From: Butyrivibrio fibrisolvens
Lineage (GTDB): Bacteria; Bacillota; Clostridia; Lachnospirales; Lachnospiraceae
Assembly (NCBI RefSeq): GCF_023206215.1
Contig: NZ_CP065800.1
Location: 682,001 to 746,000 of the forward strand
Length of the DNA stretch: 64,000 nt
Direction of reading: 5' to 3'
Shown here: positions 41,074 through 52,167 of the stretch, piece by piece
Layout of the letters: each line of letters begins with the position of its first letter
Position numbering within the stretch: the stretch's first letter is position 1
The notes under the pieces: generated by a model
Told to the model about the DNA's origin: nothing
The model's database searches: none
Seen by the model: the letters and a program-made list of their open reading frames with translations, nothing else
Made by a program: the position numbers and the translations under genes

Positions 41074-41506
41074 TTGTTTTTTTGTAATACTAATTTGGGG
41101 CGCCATATATTTTTTTAGTTGTATAGATAGTGAACTAGGAGATAACTATGACTATTTATCGCCGTATTTTGTCAAAATTCTAGGAAATCCTTTGTCAATA
41201 AATAAAGATATCAAATTATCAACAGGAATAATACGCATCTGTAATAATGCTTTGCTTTTAGGATCATTTATAGGTCGCTTTCTTTTGCCAAATAGTAAAG
41301 ATTATTGGAAATATAGTGGTGCTATTAATATTATTAGTATATTCTTGTTGTCTTGTATATCTATAATAATAGAACAAGTGTTTGTGTGTACTAGAAAAAA
41401 AAGACAAGGACATAACATGAAGGGTAATGTAGCACTTATCTGTATATTTGTTTTTTGGACTATTGCTCTATCTTATGCCTTTTTTAAAATGTCTTTGAGT
41501 AGGTAA
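41054..41506 (+). CDS. membrane immunity protein of fragment 3
   Basis: 150 residues with about four hydrophobic segments (7-23, 66-82, 90-108, 126-145). It overlaps the end of the toxin tip frame, as immunity genes in this array often do. No family recognised. ATG 41054 or ATG 41066 could be the start; neither has a strong ribosome site. A multi-span membrane protein fits a hydrophobic toxin tip. Confidence 0.6.
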   Translation: MVNVMNNCFFVILIWGAIYFFSCIDSELGDNYDYLSPYFVKILGNPLSINKDIKLSTGIIRICNNALLLGSFIGRFLLPNSKDYWKYSGAINIISIFLLSCISIIIEQVFVCTRKKRQGHNMKGNVALICIFVFWTIALSYAFFKMSLSR

Positions 41507-41554
41507 AAGTTTTAAGACAAGTAAATCTATAGGGCTTGCAGTTCATTTAGAAAA

Positions 41555-43683
41555 GTGATGGCAGAAGCGTGGCCTTTAGCTATAATGAGCTTAATAAGCT
41601 AAGTAAGATAAACGACTGGCTTGGAACAACAACTATTGAAAACGACATCCGTGGTCGTCTTTCAAAAGTAACAGACTATCAGGACAGAACAGTAGCATAC
41701 GAATACAACTCCATTGGAGAAAAGACAAAGCTTACATACCCTGATGGAAGACAGGCTCTTTATAGCTATGATGAAGAAGGAAAGCTCTCATCTATAACTT
41801 CAAAGGGAATAGATACAGGCTTCGATGAGAAGACATCCTATGCTTATGATGAAATAGGAAGACTTATAGAAAAACTTCTTCCAAACGGAGTAAAGCAGGA
41901 TTATTCATACCTTCCAGGCGGTAACCTTGAAAGTATGACAAGCACTGATAGAGAAGGTATACTTGATAAGTACTTCTACAGCTACAACAATTCGGGTCTG
42001 ATCTCTGGAATCAATAGAGAAAGACGTGAACTTGATGCTATATCAGGTCAGTATGACTACCAGTATGATGAGATTGGAAGACTCACAAGGTCCAACCTGA
42101 ATGGAGAGTTAAGAGCATCCTATGAGTACGATGCTTTTGGCAACAGAACCAGCCTTATTGAAAGCGATACTCAGACTACATACAGGTATGATTCTCTTGA
42201 CAGACTTGTGGAAGCAAAAGAATTAAATAACAGTCAGGCTATAGTAAGATCCTACGATTACGATAAGCGTGGCAATCAGACAAATGAGTATGTAGACGGC
42301 CTTCTAAACAAGACCTTTACTTTCGATGCCACAAACATGCTGTCTAAAGTGATCGATTCTGAAAAGGGAGAGCTTGAGAACCAGTACAACGGCCTTGGCT
42401 TCAGAGTTGCATCCATACGCCCTGAAGAAAGAATAGAATACCTCTGTGACCTTTCAAGAGACTGCTATAACATGCTTGAAAGAACAGTCAACGGCGAGAC
42501 AGAAAGCTTTATATATGACAAGAATGTAATCTCTATGTCTAAAGCAGGTGATAACTACTATTATCTTCAGGATGAACTTGGCTCACCAATGTACATGACA
42601 GGTACAGATGGAGCAGCAGTATCATCATATGCTTTTGATGACTTTGGACGTGGCATTGATCCATTTACAGGCAAGCTCAAAGAGCATAGAAACATGTATT
42701 CAAATGGTATAGCAGAGTCCGGCAATAAGAAAGACTACACAAAAGAAGGAAACATCATCCAACCATTTGCATTTACAGGCTATCAGGAAGATGAAGTATC
42801 TGAACTTAAGTTTGCTCAGGCTAGATTTTATAATGCAAAAGCAGGACGATTCCAGTCAGAGGATATTATTAAAGGATTCAAGAATGCTCCATATACATTG
42901 AATCATTATAGCTACTGCTTTGGAAATCCGGTAGGATTTTCAGATAAGAATGGTAAGTTGCCTGGCTGGATGGAAGATGCATGGAATGATTTATGTAATG
43001 ATTTTGAAGAAATAGGTAAATCTATTGTTGGTTATGATGTAACTTTAAAAGATGATACCATTATAAAAGACGGTAATGTAGTTGAATTTGAAACTATAGC
43101 GCACTCTGGAGGAGATAACATAGTTTTAAATTATACTTCTCAGAATGGATATGGTGCAACTTTTGCTGGAGCTACCTTCAATCTGTATTCACCAGCTGTG
43201 TATGGGAATGATGCGTGCTTTTCTTTGACACTAGGGACTAATTTTTCGGATAGTAAACTTGAGGTAACAGCTGGAAATACAACGGAATTTGTCCAAGGGG
43301 GATCAGGAAAAATATCCGCGGGTAGAATAATAGATCTTGACGGATCAAGTGTTGCTGTTATTAATGAGGTATCATATGGAGAAACTATTCAACTTGAAGG
43401 TTTTGAAGGACCATTTACTGTTACAGAAAAAACGACTATTAAAGGAATTACTAAGAACTGGAAGGATATACTTGATGATGCCAAAAAAAAGGTTGCACTG
43501 GGAGCACTAATTGCAGCGTTAATATTTACAGTAGCGGATCTTGCTCTAGGGGATGAAGAAGTAACAGCAGCTATGGTAATAAAGTATATCAATGCAAACT
43601 ATCCAGAATTAGCTCAAGTTTTGAAGCAGTATCCAGAGATACTTCAGAAAATATGTCAAACAGCCACTGCTTGCACGAATTAA
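41555..43683 (+). pseudogene. headless RHS fragment 4 with intact toxin tip
   Basis: RHS homology begins at DGRSVAFSYNELNKL without an N-terminal domain and runs uninterrupted through the core to FSDKNGK. A GTG at 41569 is the first possible start, with no clear ribosome site. The tip starts with LPGWMEDAW, as in fragment 2, but then differs: a beta-rich region (IVLNYTSQNGYGATFAGATFNLYS), a TM-like helix (VALGALIAALIFTVADLAL) and a helical end. Function not recognised. The open reading frame makes this the best preserved headless cassette, able to donate its tip to the full gene by recombination (inference). Confidence 0.75.
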
Positions 43684-43693
43684 AAGGAGAGAT

Positions 43694-44473
43694 ATGAAAG
43701 ACATAGTTAAATTGTTTAAAATATTACTAATTGCAATTGGATTATTTTTTGCATTTTTTATTGGAATGATTATCTTTGTTATCATACGTGGGAGTGATGT
43801 GAGTGATGTCACTAGTTCTATTTCTATCAATAAAACAATTATTCAGGATTCGGTATCTGAAGATCAAGAATCAAGTAACTATGAATATAAGAATGATATG
43901 AAATTAACGTATTATGACACTGTTGAAGAGGCCATATCTAATAAAGAAATGTTGGAGAAAACAACAGAAACATCTGAGTCTGTGATTTTAAAAATACTAC
44001 AATTGGAAAATGAAGAAGCATATATTGTTTGCGCCGAAAAAGATGAGTGTGTATCTGGACAGGCTATTTATTGGTATAAATTGAAAATAACAGATGGAAA
44101 GTATTCTCAACCATATGATTATTCATTTACAATTTCAAATATGAAAAAGATGCCCCCATATCGATATGATTTTGATGATTATATTTCTCAGATTGTTGTA
44201 TGGTCTATTGTTTCTCCTCAATATCTTATACAAACAGATTGTGGAGATAGTATCTATATTTTCGGGTGGGACAACAAGGAAGAAGTCTATGGTTTAACAA
44301 TCAATGGTGTTAAACCAAATGATATCATAGAATATGAGCTTGGAGGAAAGACCTACTATTATTTCGAGTATATGAGATCAGATTTCATACAGCTATTATT
44401 TAACAAAGTAAATTTTGGAAGTTACACATTGCAACAAGTAAGCGATGCGATTGAAATCAAGTATAAGAAATAA
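43694..44473 (+). CDS. one-TM immunity protein of fragment 4
   Basis: 259 residues with an N-terminal TM helix (about 7-31) and a large outer domain rich in Tyr/Asp/Glu (MPPYRYDFDDYISQIVVWSI, YIFGWDNKEEVYGL). GGAGAG lies next to the ATG, 10 bases after the toxin stop. A close paralogue lies at 55079 without its toxin. It probably binds its tip outside the membrane. No family known to me. Confidence 0.72.
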   Translation: MKDIVKLFKILLIAIGLFFAFFIGMIIFVIIRGSDVSDVTSSISINKTIIQDSVSEDQESSNYEYKNDMKLTYYDTVEEAISNKEMLEKTTETSESVILKILQLENEEAYIVCAEKDECVSGQAIYWYKLKITDGKYSQPYDYSFTISNMKKMPPYRYDFDDYISQIVVWSIVSPQYLIQTDCGDSIYIFGWDNKEEVYGLTINGVKPNDIIEYELGGKTYYYFEYMRSDFIQLLFNKVNFGSYTLQQVSDAIEIKYKK

Positions 44474-44547
44474 ATATTGATCTTATGACAGAAAATGTAT
44501 CAATGTTGACCCAAGAAATTGAAAGCTGGAAATAAAGAATAAATATA

Positions 44548-44579
44548 ACATAAGATTGCCCCAATCGGCGGTCTTATGT
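44548..44579 (+). terminator. hairpin after immunity gene 4
   Basis: A 13-bp stem, ACATAAGATTGCC paired with GGCGGTCTTATGT (two G-T pairs), lies about 75 bases after the immunity gene. It has no T run, so termination is uncertain. It resembles in form the two tandem hairpins at 57388-57475. Confidence 0.5.
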
Positions 44580-44658
44580 CATGGATTGGCATATATTTTA
44601 AAATATCGAAATAACCATAAAGTCTTAAGAAGAGATAGTACAAGGAAATAAAGTATTT

Positions 44659-44883
44659 ATGATCATCCAGAAATCATTTTCTCACATCTCCTACACATTG
44701 GAAGATGATGAGTATTCTAAGCTTGCGCTGAAGATGCTATCAGGTGCAGTCTCTCCCAGCATAATAAAGCCAGTAACAACCAGAAATAACGGAAGAAAGC
44801 GCTTCATGCATTCTGTAAAGGGCCTTACTGAGATATCCTTGCTTGTTTCGGGGATGGATGAGGGCCAGAATCTGAGTGCCTGA
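44659..44883 (+). pseudogene. 5' fragment of the DUF6382-FHA gene, copy 2
   Basis: Codons 1-68 match the start of the gene at 57745 (MIIQKSFSHISYTLEDDEYSK) with the upstream GATAGTACAAGGA segment also conserved. The frame then runs into unrelated codons and stops at TGA 44881-44883, directly before RHS sequence. This copy is younger in appearance than copy 1. Confidence 0.85.
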
Positions 44884-44889
44884 CTCCAA

Positions 44890-46953
44890 TGTGCGGACGT
44901 CTTTCAAAGGTAACAGACTATCAGAACAGTAGCATATGAGTATAATGCACTAGGTGCAAAGACAAAGCTCACATACCCTGACGGAAGACAGGCTCTTTAT
45001 AACTACGATGAAGAAGGAAAGCTCTCATCTATCACAGCCAAGGTAATAGAAGAGAACTCCAATGAGCATACATCCTATTCCTACGACGAGCTCGGAAGAC
45101 TTATAGAAAAGCTCCTTCCAAACGGAGTAAGACAGGATTACTCATACCTTCCGGGTGGTAACATCGAGAGTATGACAAGCTTCGACAAAAAAGGTCAGCT
45201 TGATAGATATTTCTACAGCTATAACAACACCGGTCTTATCTCTGGAATTAACAGAGAAAGAAGAGATCTTGATGCAATATCAGGTCAGTATGACTACCAG
45301 TATGATGAGATAGGAAGACTAACAAGGTCTAGCCTAAATGGAGAGTTAAAAGCCTCGTATGAGTACGATGCCTTTGGCAACAGAACCAGCCTTATTGAAA
45401 GCGATACTCAGACTACATACAGGTATGATGCTCTTGACAGACTTGTGGAAGCAAAAGAATTAAATAACAGTCAGGCTATAGTAAGATCCTACGATTACGA
45501 TAAGCGTGGCAATCAGACAAATGAGTATGTAGACGGCCTTCTAAACAAGACCTTTACTTTCGATGCCACAAACATGCTGTCTAAAGTGATCGATTCTGAA
45601 AAGGGAGAGCTCGAGAATCAGTACAACGGCCTTGGCTTCAGAGTTGCATCCATACGCCCTGAAGAAAGAATAGAATACCTCTGCGACCTTTCAAGAGACT
45701 GCTATAACATGCTTGAAAGAACAGTCAACGGCGAGACAGAAAGCTTCATCTATGACAAGAACGTAATCTCTATGTCTAAAGCAGGCGATAACTACTATTA
45801 TCTTCAGGATGAACTTGGCTCACCAATGTACATGACAGGTACAGACGGAGCAGCAGTATCATCATATGCATTTGATGACTTTGGACGTAGTATTAATCCA
45901 TTCACAGGCAAGATCAAAGAGGCAGGCAATAAACAACACACTAAGCATGCTTATACCACAGAAGGAAACATCATCCAGCCATTTGCATTCACAGGCTATC
46001 AGGAAGATGAAGTATCAGGACTTAAGTTTGCACAGGCAAGATTTTATAGTGCTTATAATGGAAGATTTGTCGGAGTCGATTTAAAAAAGGGAATAATAGA
46101 GTTTCCAAGTACACTTAACCAGTTTAGTTATTGTATTAATGACCCATACACCTTTGTTGACAAGAATGGCCAATGGTTGAGTCTAAAAGATTTCAATGTA
46201 AGTGATGCGCTTGCTACTGCTGGAATGGCTGTTGCAACTACTGCAGCAGTTGCTGGTGGAGTTATTTTGGCAACGGCTACTGCTCCCGTTTCGGTTCCAT
46301 TAATTGCTGCAGGAGCAGTTGTTGGTGCGGGAGTAGCATATGATGCTTCTGTAATTTCTGATTGGAAAAATGACGAACATGCTAATTTGCAAAAAGCCGT
46401 AGATAATGCTACTGCAGGGGCAATGATAGGAGGAACGTTAGTTGCAGGAGCAGGTGCTGTAACAGCAGCAGGCGGCGCATCGCTTGAAACAGTTGGTACA
46501 GCAATGTTAGAGCACAAGGATGTAGTTACTGGAACCTTTGGCGGCCTTATAAGCATGGCTAAAGGTGATTCATTTAGCTCAGGTTTTTGGCCAACATATG
46601 TAAATAGCAAAGTTACTACTAAATTTAATGGAGGAGTCTTTGGCAATTTAGTGGGAGGAATAGCTGGATCAGCAACAAGTGAGCTTACTAATTTTTCAGA
46701 AAATGGTGATAAGACATTTCATGTAGGAAAAGCTTTTGCAAAGTCTGCGACAACTGGATTGGTGCAGAGCGTATTAGGAGGAATGGGAGATGCATATGGT
46801 TCTGTTCTTGAGGAATGTGGCGCAGATACAACTACCAAACTGTTATGGTATGGCATAAATGATTTAAAGAATCAAAATTTGTTAGGAGAGACAGCATCGT
46901 TTGTTGTAGAAGAGATAACAAACAACAATGCGTGTCCTAGTGACAATAATTAA
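44890..46953 (+). pseudogene. headless RHS fragment 5 with Gly/Ala-rich tip
   Basis: Begins at RLSKVTDYQN after the DUF6382 fragment. A 5-base loss in a tandem AGAAC pair near 44931-44940 shifts the frame at once; from there the RHS frame is open to 46953, with ATG 45172 as the first start. The core closes at DKNGQ. The tip (WLSLKDFNVSDALATAGMAV onward, about 270 residues) is Gly/Ala-rich and closely related to that of fragment 7. Its immunity pair follows at 46967 and 47721. Confidence 0.8.
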
Positions 46954-46966
46954 AGGGGATGTACAT

Positions 46967-47704
46967 ATGAACCAGGATTTTGAGGCAGCTATATATATTA
47001 TCATTCATTTTATGATTTTATATTTTAGTTTGGCAGTGAATCTGTATTGTATTACACAGTATATTATAGGAAAAAAATTTGATGTAGAAAGGGAAAGCAA
47101 TTTTATTGCTAAACTTATAAGCATTCCAATATTATATATATCCATAAGATATGGAGTATATAAATATGCATTTCTTTTCTTGTCATGTATACTAGAGCGT
47201 TATCAAAGCAAAAGGATTTTTATTATATGTAGTTTAGGGATTCTTTTTTTGGAATGCTTTTCCTATCTAGGTTTTATGAGTGATAATGAAAAAAAAATAT
47301 ATATTTTTAGGTTTGATTTGATAAAGCAAATACTAAAGATAATTCAAATGCTTTCTGTAATTGTTCTTGTAATACATTTGTTTTTAAAAGGCATAGGCAT
47401 AATTGATATTGGAACTGTTGTTTGGCGTATTGAATTAGTAATTAATCTATTCGTACTAATAAGCTTTGTGATTATATCATCATTTAACCTTACGGTATCT
47501 TCGGATAGAGAATACATGTGCATTAATAACGGGTTAACTCAGGTCTTGCTCGTTATGGATGATTCTCATCCTTTGAAATTCAAGAAGAATGATGATAATT
47601 CATATTATATTAGCAATGGTGAGGATAGTGCAGATACTTTTGTATTAAATAAAGAACACTTATTGACATTACAGAAATATTTTCAGGAAGAACTGAGTTT
47701 GTGA
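46967..47704 (+). CDS. multi-span membrane immunity protein, type A
   Basis: 245 residues with about five TM helices in the first 170 residues and a soluble end (SSDREYMCINNGLTQVLLVMDDSHPLKF). I start at ATG 46967 with AAGGGGA upstream; the frame is open earlier inside the toxin gene. A homologue at 54016 shares the order of TM helices and the VVWRIEL...SSFN and MDDSHP-like motifs. It presumably blocks the matching tip of fragment 5 in the membrane. Confidence 0.72.
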   Translation: MNQDFEAAIYIIIHFMILYFSLAVNLYCITQYIIGKKFDVERESNFIAKLISIPILYISIRYGVYKYAFLFLSCILERYQSKRIFIICSLGILFLECFSYLGFMSDNEKKIYIFRFDLIKQILKIIQMLSVIVLVIHLFLKGIGIIDIGTVVWRIELVINLFVLISFVIISSFNLTVSSDREYMCINNGLTQVLLVMDDSHPLKFKKNDDNSYYISNGEDSADTFVLNKEHLLTLQKYFQEELSL

Positions 47705-47720
47705 AAGAAGGATAAAACGT

Positions 47721-47903
47721 ATGATAGATAAGAAAAAGATGATATATAAAATTGTTGGGGGTATATTTTATGTAATTATGATTCTGGTTCTTTCGTTTAT
47801 ATGCTGGAAAATGGAGAAGAGAGTATTAAGTATATTTTTTATACTCTTACCTATTAGTCAGTTTTTATATTATTATATGGAGTTCGCTCAGATAAAAAAA
47901 TAA
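47721..47903 (+). CDS. small two-TM partner of the type A immunity protein
   Basis: 60 residues: a short basic start, two TM helices (about 10-28 and 35-52) and a charged end. It starts 16 bases after the immunity gene with GAAGGA upstream. A homologous small frame lies at the same place after the second copy (54798-54947), so the two-gene arrangement is conserved and probably functional. Confidence 0.62.
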   Translation: MIDKKKMIYKIVGGIFYVIMILVLSFICWKMEKRVLSIFFILLPISQFLYYYMEFAQIKK

Positions 47904-47978
47904 TAAAAATCAGAAGTAATTAGTAGCTTATTCTAGGCTTTTTTGGAGTAAATGGCGAAAATACTATTTTAGCAAATC

Positions 47979-49238
47979 AAAGGAGAAGCAACATATAGCT
48001 ACAACGGCTTTGGAAAGCGAGTAGCTGTAACCCGTCCTGAAGAAAAGATTGAATACCTTCTAGACCTCACCAAAGACTACCATAATATGCTTGAGCGTAG
48101 TGTAAATGGTGAGAGAGAAAGCTATGTATATGATAATAACGTTGTGTCAATGTCTAAAGCCAGTGATGACTATTTCTATATGCTGGACGAACTGGGTACA
48201 GGCATGTATCTGACAGGAACAGATGGAACAGTGTCGGACACATATGCTTACGATGAATTTGGAAGGAATCTGGATCCTTGCACAGGAAAAGAAAAACCTC
48301 AGTACCAAAAACAGGGAAATATCCTTCAGCCACTTGCATTCACCGGGTATCAGACCGACGAGATGACAGAAAGTTACTTTGCTCAGGCAAGATTCTATAA
48401 TGCAGGAAATGGACGCTTTGTAAGTGAGGATAAGGTTAGAGGTCATAAGATTCGTCCAGACAGTATAAATCATTATTTATATTGTTATAATATGCCTATC
48501 AAACTTGTTGACTTAAATGGTAGAGAACCTATTGATGATGAGTTTGTTGATTATAAAGAACATGTCGAAGAAACGTCAAATGCCATAGAGACAGTAGATA
48601 ATTCCATAGATAGTTTTATGGATAAACTAGATGAAAAAGATCATCCTATTATTATAATAGGCGGATCGGGATCCGCAGGATCAGGAGGAGTTGGTAGTTA
48701 TGGTGCTCAGCTTGTGATAGATACTACTAAAATATTTACAGATCCGCTTTATTGCTTTGGTGTTCAATTAGCAGGTGGACTTGGCGTTCAAATGGGTTCG
48801 TCTGCAAAAGGGTCACTTTATGCTGGGATGATGTGGGCGGATGATATAACTTGTGCTCAGGGCTATGGAACAGAAGTAGGAGTTAGCGGAGGTGAAGTTA
48901 TAGTATATGGTGCAGGTATGTGGGCCTCTGGTGATGCTGATCCAACGGGTGAAAAAAATAAATTTGGAGGATATTTGTCATTGGGGGTAGGAGTTGAAGG
49001 ACAAGTTGCAGAGTTACACGTTACTGAAACATATGGATCGCCTTTGTTTTATCCATTTCAAGCATTATATGATGGTGCAAAATATGTGATTGAAAATTCA
49101 TATAAAGAAGTAAACAATGAATTATCATTGCCTAAGGCAAAACTAAAAGGTCTTCAAAATGTTGCTGCTACTGTTTTGAAAGCAAAAGAAAAATCTAGGT
49201 TGATAACCAATAATATAAATGGAGAGTGCGAAGATTAA
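47979..49238 (+). pseudogene. headless RHS fragment 6 with divergent core
   Basis: The frame opens after TAG 47970-47972 at KGEATYSYNGFGKRVAVTRPEEK. Its RHS core is only distantly like the others (YFYMLDELGTGMYLTG, LAFTGYQTDEMTESYFAQARFYN), so it came from another source. First ATG at 48087 (MLERSVNGE). After DLNGR the tip of about 250 residues has a Gly/Ser-rich middle (GSGSAGSGGVGSYGAQ), unlike the Ala-rich tips. A frameshifted immunity gene follows. Confidence 0.78.
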
Positions 49239-49343
49239 CCTTTGAAGTACTAATATCTAATCCAGTGATTTATACTATGACATGTTGGAAAAGTCTTTAC
49301 ATATATTTTATATTTTTAAATCACCAGTTATTTAGGAGCATAA

Positions 49344-49819
49344 ATGATTATATTTTATTTATTGATTATTATATTTATCATTAGACATATCGTTATTGAA
49401 ATAAATAATCAAAAGCTTAGAAATCCCAAGAATGAGAATGAGGATATAAAAACGATTGATGGAATTACATATTTAATTAAGGATAATAGTTCCTATGTCA
49501 TGTACAAACTAGATTCAGCTTTTACTAGTAAGTATTTAAAATCTTGGACTTTTACTAAAAATCCAATACTGAAGGGGAATTAGTTTTTGGCGCTCTTAAT
49601 ATTGCTACTAATGGGAGTGGTAACAAAGATTATGGTCATACTTACAATGTTAAAATTGAATCATTTGGTGATAATACTCTTTTACATATGACATATATAG
49701 GAAAAACCGGAATAGGTACTATGGGGCCATCTAAACTACTTACTCAGGCATATCATTTTTTTATGTTAGAGCAATTTGATGTGCTTGAGATAAGAGAAAA
49801 CAGCAACGAACATGATTAG
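49344..49819 (+). pseudogene. immunity gene of fragment 6, frameshifted at a G4 tract
   Basis: The first 79 codons encode an N-terminal TM helix and an outer domain, ending at TAG just after GGGG (49574-49577). The -1 frame continues in register (LVFGALNIATNGSGN...MLEQFDVLEIRENSNEHD) to TAG 49817-49819. One extra G would restore a 158-residue protein. It may be a recent loss, a sequencing error or slippage. Confidence 0.7.
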
Positions 49820-49849
49820 AGTAATTGCAATTGGTATTTTTTTGTGACT

Positions 49850-52167
49850 TAAGTAACCGATGCCCTTGGCCAGGAAGAGACATATGAATACGACCAGTAT
49901 GGCCGCCTTATCACAAAGACAGACAGAGACAGCTTCGATACAACCTATGAGTATAATGATCTAGGCGCAGTAACCAAGGTTGGATATGCTGATGGCAGAA
50001 GTGTAGCATTTAGCTATGATGAACTGAACCACCTTAGCGAGATCAACGACTGGCTTGGAAAGACTACACTTGAAAACGATATCTTTGGACGTCTTTCAAA
50101 GGTAACAGACTATCAAAATAGAACAGTGGGCTATGAGTATAACTCCATAGGTGAAAAGACAAAGCTCACATACCCTGATGGCAGACAGGCTCTTTATAGC
50201 TACGATGATGAAGGAAAGCTCTCATCCATAACGTCAAAAGGCTTTGAAGAAAGCTCCAATGAGCATACATCCTATTCCTACGACAATCTCGGAAGACTTA
50301 TCGAAAAGCTCCTTCCAAACGGAGTAAGACAGGATTACTCATACCTTCCGGGTGGTAACATCGAGAGTATGACAAGCTTTGATAAAGAAGGTATACTTGA
50401 TAAGTACTTCTACAGCTACAACAATTTAGGCCTCATCTCTGGAATTAACAGAGAAAGAAGAGATCTTGATGCAATATCAGGTCAGTATGATTACCAGTAT
50501 GATGAGATAGGAAGACTCACAAGATCCAGCCTGAATGGAGAGTTAAGAGCTTCCTATGAGTACGATGCCTTTGGCAACAGAACCAGCCTTACTGAAAGAG
50601 ATGCTCAAACAACATACAGATATGATGCTCTCGACAGGCTTATAGAAGCAAAAGAATTAAATAACTGTCAGGCTATAGTAAGATCCTACGATTACGATAA
50701 GCGTGGCAATCAGACAAATGAGTATGTAGACGGCCTTCTAAACAAGACCTTTACTTTCGATGCCACAAACATGCTGTCTAAAGTGGTTGATTCTGAAAAG
50801 GGAGAGCTCGAGAACCAGTACAACGGCCTTGGCTTCAGAGTAGCATCCCCATACGCCATAAAGAAAGAATAGAATACCTCTGCGACCTTTCAAGAGACTG
50901 CTACAACATGCTTGAAAGAACAGTCAACGGCGAGACAGAAAGCTTCATCTATGACAAGAACGTAATCTCTATGTCTAAAGCAGGTGATAACTACTATTAT
51001 CTTCAGGATGAACTTGGCTCACCAATGTACATGACAGGTACAGACGGTGCAGCAGTATCATCATATGCATTTGATGATTTTGGACGTGGCATTGATCCGT
51101 TCACAGGCAAGATCAAAGAGGCAGGCAATAAACAGCACACTAAGCATGCTTATACCACAGAGGGCAACATCATCCAGCCATTTGCATTCACAGGCTATCA
51201 GGAAGATGAAGTATCTGGACTTAAGTTTGCACAGGCAAGATACTACAGTGCAGATATAGGTAGATTTATAGGTGTCGATTTAAGGAAGGGCATCATAGAA
51301 TATCCTAATACACTTAACTCGTTTAGTTATTGTATTAACAACCCATACTCTTTCGTTGATAGAAATGGACAATGGCTAAGCTTAAAAGATTTTAATGTAA
51401 GTGATGCACTTGCAACTGCCGGAATGGCAGTTGCAACTACAGCTGCAGTTGTTGGAGGTATAGCATTAGCTACAGCGACTGCTCCCGTTTCTGTTCCATT
51501 AATTGCTGCTGGCGCTGTTGTAGGCGCTGGGGTGGCATATGATGCTTCTGTAATATCTGATTGGAAAAATGATAGCCATGCTAATCTTACAAAAGCAGTG
51601 GACAATGCTGCAGCTGGTGCTATGATAGGAGGAACTATAGTTGCTGGCGCAGGAGCAGTTATGGCATCTGGAGGTGCAACACTTGAAACTGTAGGTACTG
51701 CATTATTGGAAAATAAAGATGTTGTTACTAGTACAGTAGGTGGATTTATTAGTACAGCAACAGGCAATTCATTTAGCTCTGGCTTTTGGTCAACTTATGT
51801 AAATAGTAAAGTAACTTCAGCCACAAGGGCTGGATTCTGGGGAAATTTCTGGGGAGGTGTATCTGGTACAGCAACTAGTGAATTTATTACTAACGTTGAA
51901 AACGGAAATCGTAATCCTAATTTTGGTAGGCTCGCATCAAAATCTCTACTAAATGGGATGGCACAAGCAGTAATTGGAGGAATGGGCGATGAATACAGTA
52001 ATGCTTTACAGTCAACTGACCCTGATATTGGTAGCCAAATAGCATGGTATGTAATAAATGATTTAAAAAATCAGAGTTTGTTAGGTCAATCTGCATCCTA
52101 TATAATTGACAATTTAACAAATGATAATGAATGTCCTCTCCATATAATCAAGTGTTTTCTTCAGTAA
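49850..52167 (+). pseudogene. headless RHS fragment 7 with Gly/Ala-rich tip (frameshifted, IS-truncated)
   Basis: RHS sequence starts abruptly at VTDALGQEETYEY. A 2-base insertion near 50850 (after RVAS) ends the first frame at 50872; the rest is open from 50908 to 52167. The tip is a close relative of that in fragment 5 (WLSLKDFNVSDALATAGMAV). The last 13 or so codons come from the inserted IS: before insertion the frame would have ended TNDNE-stop at the AATGAATGA sequence now split. The immunity gene lies beyond the IS at 54016. Confidence 0.8.
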
